Assembly: GCA_028280815.1 (NCBI GenBank)
Contig: JANQLC010000034.1
Coordinates: forward strand, 1-59,907
DNA length: 59,907 nucleotides
Direction: 5' to 3'
Source: Flavobacteriales bacterium
GTDB taxonomy: Bacteria > Bacteroidota > Bacteroidia > Flavobacteriales > JANQLC01
Positions 54,091 through 59,907 of the stretch are shown piece after piece. How positions within the stretch are numbered: position 1 is the first letter of the stretch; each line of letters starts with the position of its first letter. The translations under genes were made by a program, and so were the position numbers. The notes beneath the pieces are model-generated. The model saw only the letters and a program-made list of their open reading frames with translations, ran no database searches and was not told the DNA's origin.

Positions 54091-54761
54091 AGTCGCAGTT
54101 TAAAGGCGAGGTATCTTATCGGTTTGTCTGCCGATAGGTACATCCGTTCGTAAAAGGTCTGTATCGAAGTGACGACACCCAGGTCTGAGGCTGTGCGGTA
54201 CAGGTCGTGGCTGGCGTACGAGATGGCATGTCCCTGCGCCTGTAAGATGCCCAGGGTATAGCCGTACAGAAATTCGCTATCCGTCTTGAGGTGAATCACC
54301 CCTTCCGGTCTCAAAATCTTTTGGTATCGGCGTAAGAAATCGGGATGGGTCAGTCGGCGTTTGCTGCGCCTGTATTTGATATGCGGGTCGGGAAAGCTCA
54401 TCCATATCGCATCTACTTCGGCGTGGCCGAAAGCCCTGTCGAGCAATTCGATCGGGATGCGCAGGAAGTGGGCATTGGTGGTGTGGTTTTCCAGCGCTGT
54501 TTTGGCTCCTCGCCAAAGGCGTGCCCCTTTGATGTCGACGCCGATAAAGTTCTCATCCGGGTGTTTTTCGGCCAGTGCTAAGGTGTATTCCCCCTTGCCG
54601 CAACCGAGTTCGAGCGTGATGGGATTTTGATCCTTAAAATAGGCCGCACGCCAGGCGCCCCGCAGCGCAAAAGCACCGCTCAGCAGCTCCTCGCGTGTGG
54701 GTTGCAGTACATTGGGAAAAGTCTCGTTTTCCCTGAAGCGCCTCAGCTTGTCTTTGCCCAA
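54087..54761 (-). CDS. trmB: tRNA (guanine-N7-)-methyltransferase
   Basis: About 224 residues. It makes m7G46 in tRNA. The AdoMet site is TLELGCGKGEYTLALA, followed by FIGVDIKGARLWRGA and the tRNA-contacting SFPDPHIKYRRSKRRLTHP. The frame is open to ATG 54824, but family members start close to GKDKLRRFRENETFPNV, and a promoter box TACTTTTG (54783-54776) lies inside that extension. Translation therefore most likely starts at TTG 54761. The 3' end overlaps the ATL gene by four bases. Confidence 0.9.
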   Translation of the reverse strand: MGKDKLRRFRENETFPNVLQPTREELLSGAFALRGAWRAAYFKDQNPITLELGCGKGEYTLALAEKHPDENFIGVDIKGARLWRGAKTALENHTTNAHFLRIPIELLDRAFGHAEVDAIWMSFPDPHIKYRRSKRRLTHPDFLRRYQKILRPEGVIHLKTDSEFLYGYTLGILQAQGHAISYASHDLYRTASDLGVVTSIQTFYERMYLSADKPIRYLAFKLRL

Positions 54762-54775
54762 ATTCCATTTTTCTA

Positions 54776-54783
54776 CAAAAGTA
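54776..54783 (-). promoter_or_regulatory. Putative -7 box (TACTTTTG) of trmB
   Basis: An exact TAnnTTTG match 14 bases before TTG 54761 and downstream of the ATG at 54824. It decides the choice of the shorter trmB start. Confidence 0.5.
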
Positions 54784-54905
54784 TAAAAGGATGCTTTTTT
54801 GCTTGCCTTCCAGCATAAAAACAAGGGACGAGACCCGTTCGGATGGATAAAAATCAGCAGGACTGAGCTGATGAAACAAGGCTTATCGGTAAAGACCGAA
54901 AATCA

Positions 54906-56324
54906 TCAGTACCCGGGGTTTTGCGTCATCTTACCGCCCATGGCTTTTATTTGGGATACGGGAATGGGAAGGTAGTACTTCGGCGAGGGGAAACTTACGG
55001 TCTGAATGCTTCCTGTCGCGTTGGCCCCTCGTTTGATATCCAATTCATTTCGCCTCAGATCAAATAACCGATGCCCCTCAAAGAAAAACTCAAAACGCCG
55101 CTCTTTTAAAATATCGGTGAGCAGATGATCGCCGGTATCAGCGCTGTAATCCGCACCATCTCGCTCCGCCGCAAACCCGGTTAAATCCTTGGCAGCAGCG
55201 GCTGGATCGGTGTGGTATTCCGCTTCGATTTTGTTTAAATAGGCCTCGCTAATCCGCAACAACTTGAGGTTGGTAAACTGAAGAAACTTGGTTACGTAGT
55301 AGCCCCGGGGATCATCTCGGCTCCGTTCTTCGGCTTTTACAAACAAACCCCGACGTACATCGGCTGCAACCATGGCTTGAAACAAATCATCATAAGCCAA
55401 GTTTTGTCCATATGCTCCGCCTAATTTCCCAGGCAACAAAAAAGCATACAGATCGGTTGAATAACCGATTTCAAAAACGGTTTCGAATTGAAATTTTTCC
55501 CGTCCCCAGTATAGCTTATAATATTGCAGCGGCAAGATTTTTGGACCCTTATCGATAGCTACACTGGCGGCGTCAATGGCTTTTTCCCAATCTCGATTAT
55601 ACAGATACAGCCTGGATAACAAGAGCTGTACCGCCACGGGGCTGAGGTGAGTCACCTCTACTTCTCGATTCATCAATTTGAGCGCCTGGTTCAAGTCGGA
55701 CTCTATATGCTGGTAAGTCTCTTCGAGAGACAGACGAGGCGACTCAAAATCAAGTGCACGCTCCGGGTCGACCAACGCAGTCACATAGGGAATACCCAGT
55801 GTATTTTGGCTGGTATGGGGGCTGGCTGCGAAGAAATCCACCAGGGTAAAGTGCGCCATGGCGCGCAATGCATAAGCCTCTCCAAGGTATTGATCATAGA
55901 CTTTTTTATCCGCATCCGACAAACTGGCCCGGTCTGGGATTTTGCTGGTGATTATGAGGTTGGATTGCGCAATGGTATAGTACAAACCCGACCAAAGCTT
56001 TTTTATATCTTGATCTTCGGTCTGCCAAGAGAGATTGTAAAACGGCGTAAACCACCCTGAATTTTCACTGCTGATAAACATATTATCCGCTATCATATCG
56101 GGTAGTACTTCTACACGCGCGCCAAATGTCCAGGTGTTTGAAAGGGTGTGGTACGCGCCAATCAATGCGCGATTCATATCACTTAAATCTCGTATCGCAT
56201 GGTCTAAAGTCGTCGCAGCAGCGGGTTTGTCTACTAAAAAGTCTTTGTTGCAACTCAAGATCAAAAGGCTTAGCACTGCCATGACCCGTGTGTTGCGATT
56301 GCATTTAAAAATTGGCTTTGTCAT
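54906..56324 (-). CDS. SusD/RagB-family outer-membrane lipoprotein
   Basis: 472 residues with a lipobox (LLILSCNKDFL) after a basic signal sequence, and the family's TPR-helical fold (AYALRAMAHFTLVDFFA, VQLLLSRLYLYNRDWEKAI, LKERRFEFFFEGHRLFDLRR). SusD proteins sit on the cell surface as the lid of a SusC transporter and bind glycans or peptides. It lies 12 bases after the susC-like gene, which is broken, so the lipoprotein has probably lost its partner. The frame is intact, and the substrate is unknown. Confidence 0.93.
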   Translation of the reverse strand: MTKPIFKCNRNTRVMAVLSLLILSCNKDFLVDKPAAATTLDHAIRDLSDMNRALIGAYHTLSNTWTFGARVEVLPDMIADNMFISSENSGWFTPFYNLSWQTEDQDIKKLWSGLYYTIAQSNLIITSKIPDRASLSDADKKVYDQYLGEAYALRAMAHFTLVDFFAASPHTSQNTLGIPYVTALVDPERALDFESPRLSLEETYQHIESDLNQALKLMNREVEVTHLSPVAVQLLLSRLYLYNRDWEKAIDAASVAIDKGPKILPLQYYKLYWGREKFQFETVFEIGYSTDLYAFLLPGKLGGAYGQNLAYDDLFQAMVAADVRRGLFVKAEERSRDDPRGYYVTKFLQFTNLKLLRISEAYLNKIEAEYHTDPAAAAKDLTGFAAERDGADYSADTGDHLLTDILKERRFEFFFEGHRLFDLRRNELDIKRGANATGSIQTVSFPSPKYYLPIPVSQIKAMGGKMTQNPGY

Positions 56325-56336
56325 GGTTTCTCTTTT

Positions 56337-57601
56337 TTAAAAAGCGATATTAACACCCATACCGCAATACTTCATGATGGGTTGGGTATAATTGTAATAA
56401 CCCGGTCCCTTCCATTGCTTGTGCTCCTTAAGCTGTTCATTTGCAACTTGGTTATTCCCGCATTCCGGATCGAAATACAAATCTTTATCAAAGGCATAAG
56501 TCCAAAGGTTGGTGGCCTTTACGTAAAGGGTAAGGTTGGTCAATTTCAGACTCTTCAATATCCTTTTGGGCAGTTGATAAGCCAACTGAATACTTCTCAG
56601 CCGGATAAAATCCCCATCGTATAAATACCGGCTTGACGGCATATCGGAATCTGCGATAATCCCATGGCCACTGGCCACATATTTGGGGTATTTGGCATCT
56701 CGATGCTCCTTTGTCCACCTATCTTTGAAGGCTCCTTCCCGACCCCCAGAAGCCAATTGTGCACCGTCGGTATCCGTATAATTACCCCAACCCTGATAGA
56801 CTTGATAGCCTCCTTTGTAATCGAATAAAAATTGTAGCGAAAGGTTTTTGTACTGGAGGGTGCTGCTCACCCCCCTATATAACGCGGGATGGAATTGCCT
56901 TGAAAATATAGATCCGCTTTGTTATAGTCAGCAGTGGTTTTCGTCTCGGTGGAATCGGTGTACCAAAGGGGCCCGCCTGTATCGCGGTCAACCCCAGCCC
57001 AGCCTCGCATATCCCAGGTGCCCAACGCTTGCCCGATAGCGGGGGCTTTTCGATCTTTAAAGGTAATGCCACTTAAAAAAGAAAGCCCACCCAAGCCCGT
57101 CACCTCATTGTGGTTGATCGAAAGAACGGCCTTTGCATTCCAAGAAAAATCCCTTTTGCGGATGGGATTGCCGGAAAGGCTAAATTCGAATCCCCGGTTG
57201 ACCAATTCGCCCCGATTTTGCAATTGCGAGCCAAAACCCGTAATCAAAGACAGAGGCAGGTCGAGCAACAGGTTGTAGTTCTCAGCGCTGTAGTAATCGA
57301 ATACAAAGCGCAAACGCTGGCTGAAGACAGCTAAGTCCAAGCCCATATCGAATTCCCGTTTGGATTCCCAGGATAAATCGGAAACCCCAATGTCGTCCAG
57401 CACCAGTCCCGATTCTCTGTCATAAGGCACCGACTTAGTTTTCGAGAGGTAAGCAAAATTCCCAATTTCAGCATTGCCCACCACACCATAAGAAGCCCGT
57501 AATTTCAAGTCGTCGAAGAAATCACCGATAAAGTTTTCCCGATCGAGATGCCAGGCACCGTCAGACACCAAAAGATCGGATTTTTCTAACTGGAACGCCA
57601 C
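56337..57601 (-). pseudogene. SusC-like TonB-dependent transporter, C-terminal fragment with frameshift
   Basis: Only the last 420 or so of about 1,000 residues remain: DDLKLRASYGVVGNAEIGNF, KREFDMGLDLAVFSQRLRF and NRGFEFSLSGNPIRKRDFSW on the first part (57601-56867), then TLQYKNLSLQFLFDYKGGYQ to the terminal NIAF (56870-56337). The two parts are in different frames. The join is a run of six G (56875-56870 on the plus strand as C): seven G would give IPRYIGG followed by VSSTLQY. The N-terminal signal, regulatory and plug domains are missing, and at 57601 the coding sequence runs straight into a repeat unit. susD follows. Confidence 0.88.
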
Positions 57602-57760
57602 ACAGCGACAAAGAGACAGCCCCCTTTTAAACCCACCTCAAAAGAGCCGAGCCAAAAACCAAGCCTTTTTAACTACCAAACGGGAACGGACAAACAGCCC
57701 GATTGCTCAAACACACACAAACAAGGCTACTTTTTAAACCACCCCGGTTTGAGTCTGCGA
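57602..57760 (-). repeat. Degenerate tandem repeat tract F (reverse orientation)
   Basis: On the minus strand the tract reads GTTTAAAAAGTAGCCTTG, GTAGTTAAAAAGGCTTGG, then GGTTTAAAAGGGGGCTGTC followed by TCTTTGTCGCTGTGTGG, and then enters the susC fragment. The remaining 57761-57904 shows no gene. Confidence 0.6.
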
Positions 57761-57904
57761 TAAAATCAGCTGCGCTGACTTCCACAATATGAAGTCATAT
57801 TTATAATTGTCAAACAGGGAATGAAGAAATGAGAATCCCCTTAGAGCTGCCGACTGAGAACAAAAAACCAGGGCTGACCTTTCACATAGACCGCGTTAAT
57901 AGGG

Positions 57905-58891
57905 TTAGTCGGTAAGGGTCAAAGATAAGATCTTAGCCTTTTCCAAAGAGAAGCTGAACTGAGACCCTTTGCCCAGCTCGCTCTCTACGCGGATTTGTTC
58001 GCCATGGGCTTCGAGAATGTGTTTTACGATGGCGAGCCCCAGTCCCGAGCCACCGCCTTTGTTTCGGTTGCGGCTTCTGTCGGTGCGGTAAAAGCGTTCA
58101 AAGATTCGGGATAGGTGCGCTGGGGCTATGCCTTCCCCATCATCGGCTACGCGCACCCATATCTTGTCGTCATTCTCTTGTATGGAGAGGGTTGTACGCC
58201 CTTTTTTGCGGCCGTGCTCGATGGCGTTGACCAACAGGTTGATGAGTACCTGTTCGATTCGATTCAGATCTGCAAAGACGCGGATCGGAGCCGCATAGGA
58301 TTTATCGAATCGCAATTGGTTCTTTGACTTTTCCGCTTTCACTTCGGTCATTTCAATGACCTCCTGGATGAGGGTGACGATATTGAAGTCTCGTTTTCGC
58401 AGGCGTACAGAACCGGACTCCAGCTTGGCGATCAGGCTCAGATCTTCGATGATGTAAATGAGGCGGTCGAGGGATTTGCTCACCCGATGCAGATAAGCGT
58501 CTCGTATGGATTTATCGTCTAATGCGCCTTCCATGAGCGTGAGTAGGTAGCTCTGTGCCGTAAACAAAGGTGTGCGCATTTCGTGTGCCACGTTGCCTAT
58601 GAATTCGCGCCGGTAGTTTTCCCGGTCGCGCAGACCCCTGATCTCCTGTTTTTGCAATTCGTCGATTCGCTTGATCCGTTCGCTGTAAAAGGCGGTTGTT
58701 TCATTTTTCAGCTGTCGTCCGAGCGCGATGTAGAGGATGATGAAGCTCGCAGCAAACACCGCTGCGACGAGCAGCGCATAAACGATTGGAGGCGGCCCGA
58801 CGCTGGAGATACGCGGCACGAGCATGGGCACCAGGGCCGAGAGGAGGCTTAACAAAAGGGAAACGACCAGTGGAAAGCGGTATTTTTTCAA
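57905..58891 (-). CDS. Sensor histidine kinase (PhoR-like)
   Basis: 328 residues: two N-terminal transmembrane helices (about 7-25 and 33-53) with almost no periplasmic loop, a HisKA box with the phosphorylated His in GNVAHEMRTPLFTAQSY, then the HATPase N box (NLLVNAIEHGRKKG) and G boxes (VADDGEGIAPAH, GGGSGLGLAIVKHI). There is no PAS or HAMP domain. It begins three bases after the response-regulator stop, so the two are an operon. The short sensor region suggests sensing of membrane or protein partners, but the signal is unknown. Confidence 0.93.
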   Translation of the reverse strand: MKKYRFPLVVSLLLSLLSALVPMLVPRISSVGPPPIVYALLVAAVFAASFIILYIALGRQLKNETTAFYSERIKRIDELQKQEIRGLRDRENYRREFIGNVAHEMRTPLFTAQSYLLTLMEGALDDKSIRDAYLHRVSKSLDRLIYIIEDLSLIAKLESGSVRLRKRDFNIVTLIQEVIEMTEVKAEKSKNQLRFDKSYAAPIRVFADLNRIEQVLINLLVNAIEHGRKKGRTTLSIQENDDKIWVRVADDGEGIAPAHLSRIFERFYRTDRSRNRNKGGGSGLGLAIVKHILEAHGEQIRVESELGKGSQFSFSLEKAKILSLTLTD

Positions 58892-58894
58892 CTC

Positions 58895-59575
58895 TTACGA
58901 CTTGCTCTCGAATTTGTAGCCCACGCCTTTTACCGTGTGTAACAAGTCATCACCCAGCTTTTCGCGCAGCTTTCTGATGTGTACGTCGATGGTGCGGTTG
59001 CCGACCACCACCTCCTTCCCCCAGACTTTTTCCAAGATTTCATCGCGCTTAAAAACCTTCTTCGGTTTGGAAGCCAACAGGCTTAGCAGCTCGAACTCCT
59101 TGCGGGGTAATGCGATGGTTTGATCATTTTGGGTGACGGTGTAGCGCTCGCGATCAATGGTCAAGTCACCCACTAGGAAATCGTCTTTTTGTCTTCCGAT
59201 GCGCTTGAGCAGTACCTCGACCTTTTTTATCAAAACCCGAGGCTTGATGGGCTTGGTCATGTAGTCGTCTCCGCCTGCATCAAAGGCGGCCATTTGTGAA
59301 AAATCTTCGCTGCGGGCGGAGAGAAAGATCACCAGCGTATCGGCCAAGGATTCGTGCTGTCGGATTTGCTCACAGGCCTCAATGCCGTCCATCTCCGGCA
59401 TCATGATGTCCATTAAAATGAGCTGTGGCCTATACTTCAGCGCTTTTTTTAGCGCCTCCCTGCCGTTTTTGGCCGTCTGTATTGAAAAGCCTCCCCTTTC
59501 GAGGTTGTATGCGATGATCTCCAATATATCGGGCTCGTCATCGACCAGCAATACCTCGAGCCTTTCTCTTTTCAT
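58895..59575 (-). CDS. OmpR/PhoB-family response regulator
   Basis: 226 residues from ATG 59575 (MKRERLEVLLVDDEPD). The receiver domain has the acidic pair DDE, the phosphorylated Asp in LILMDIMMPEMDG, the Thr/Ser switch in VIFLSARSED and the Lys in YMTKPI. The winged-helix effector domain (LPRKEFELLSLLASKPKKVF, VDVHIRKLREKLGDD-like, VKGVGYKF) binds DNA. The longer frame to 59689 has no family support. The partner is the downstream histidine kinase. Confidence 0.95.
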   Translation of the reverse strand: MKRERLEVLLVDDEPDILEIIAYNLERGGFSIQTAKNGREALKKALKYRPQLILMDIMMPEMDGIEACEQIRQHESLADTLVIFLSARSEDFSQMAAFDAGGDDYMTKPIKPRVLIKKVEVLLKRIGRQKDDFLVGDLTIDRERYTVTQNDQTIALPRKEFELLSLLASKPKKVFKRDEILEKVWGKEVVVGNRTIDVHIRKLREKLGDDLLHTVKGVGYKFESKS

Positions 59576-59907
59576 GTCCTCGTCCCAAACCCTTGCAATA
59601 TTAAGCAAAAATGCCAAACCCTGGAACAGGCGGCACGACAACGCAACCACAACGATTCCAGGATGGGCTAAGCGACCTAGATCAAGCACCCGAAACAGCA
59701 GTAGCTATAACTCTTTTAAAGGATATGAAACGAATCAGCACAACAACCAACCCAACCACAACAACCTGTTCACTGAACAAAGCAGCCCAATCAATCCAAC
59801 CGGACCAACCCAATTAACACAAAGACACCGCAACCCATCCAACCAACCCAAGATCTACCCACACCCATCGCAGAAAAGACAAGTGTGAAAACCCGACAGA
59901 TGGCAAC
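59576..59907. other. Window-edge region with A/C-rich low-complexity tract
   Basis: No gene is accepted. From about 59700 to 59870 the plus strand is A/C-rich with words such as CCAACCCAACC and CAATCAATCCAACC. This is the reverse complement of the G/T-rich words in 25100-25600, so the same low-complexity family occurs here in the opposite orientation. A near-consensus box TAATATTG (59602-59595 on the minus strand) lies upstream of the response regulator. Confidence 0.5.

Noticed and set aside
54762-54824. Upstream ATG for trmB
   Set aside because: The extension contains an exact promoter box and lacks similarity to the family N-terminus.

Overview
The window looks like a chromosomal segment of a Bacteroidota bacterium. 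Three things point there. Gene order and families are typical of the phylum: bactofilin, M23, GH3-like and DUF6909 beside atpZ/DUF6168/atpB-E-F-H-A-G without atpD-C, plus GT9 with DUF4254, GLPGLI proteins, SusC/SusD and a eukaryote-like class Ia ribonucleotide reductase. Promoters of the form TAnnTTTG lie upstream of many genes, and start codons lack strong Shine-Dalgarno sequences. I cannot fix the order or genus from sequence alone. I see no tRNA, rRNA or intact transposase.

Layout. 0.2-2.1 kb: wreck of type II restriction-modification genes (MjaI-like nuclease, methyltransferase with a nuclease-fold tail, EcoRV-like nuclease), ending where sufC would be expected after sufB and a SufA/IscA-like gene. 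4.2-11.7 kb: AddB-like nuclease, bactofilin, M23 peptidase, GH3-like protein, DUF6909 protein. 11.7-14.3 kb: a damaged type I-like methylase gene with its specificity subunit, sitting between DUF6909 and the ATP synthase operon (14.5-20.0 kb). 21-24.5 kb: GT9, DUF4254, uracil phosphoribosyltransferase, DusB. 25.9-31.1 kb: outer-membrane beta-barrel gene and a duplicated cassette of GLPGLI protein plus small secreted Cys-containing peptide. 31.9-37.1 kb: nrdB-nrdA and purK-purE. 37.5 kb: lone deoxyribosyltransferase/TIR-like protein. 39-44.9 kb: RND efflux operon. 45.1-45.6 kb: TonB-receptor pseudogene. 45.8-51.6 kb: pgi-DUF3108 and mrp-nifU-korA. 52.8-53.1 kb: a relic of type II CRISPR-Cas (first 61 codons of cas9 and a tracrRNA-like sequence). 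53.8-57.6 kb: alkyltransferase-like protein, trmB, susD and a broken susC. 57.9-59.6 kb: two-component system.

Two themes stand out. First, gene decay: at least seven truncated or frameshifted genes, mostly defence or outer-membrane transport, among intact housekeeping operons. Second, long intergenic tracts are filled with a degenerate tandem repeat of about 40-50 bp (G/T-rich on one strand, core like TTTGAAAAGGGGGCTTATTT followed by a T-run and TTTGTC). Two of these tracts abut the exact truncation points of cas9 and susC. The most promising functional unit is the duplicated GLPGLI/secreted-peptide cassette, in which the mature peptide and one segment of the GLPGLI protein have diverged while everything around them stayed nearly identical.
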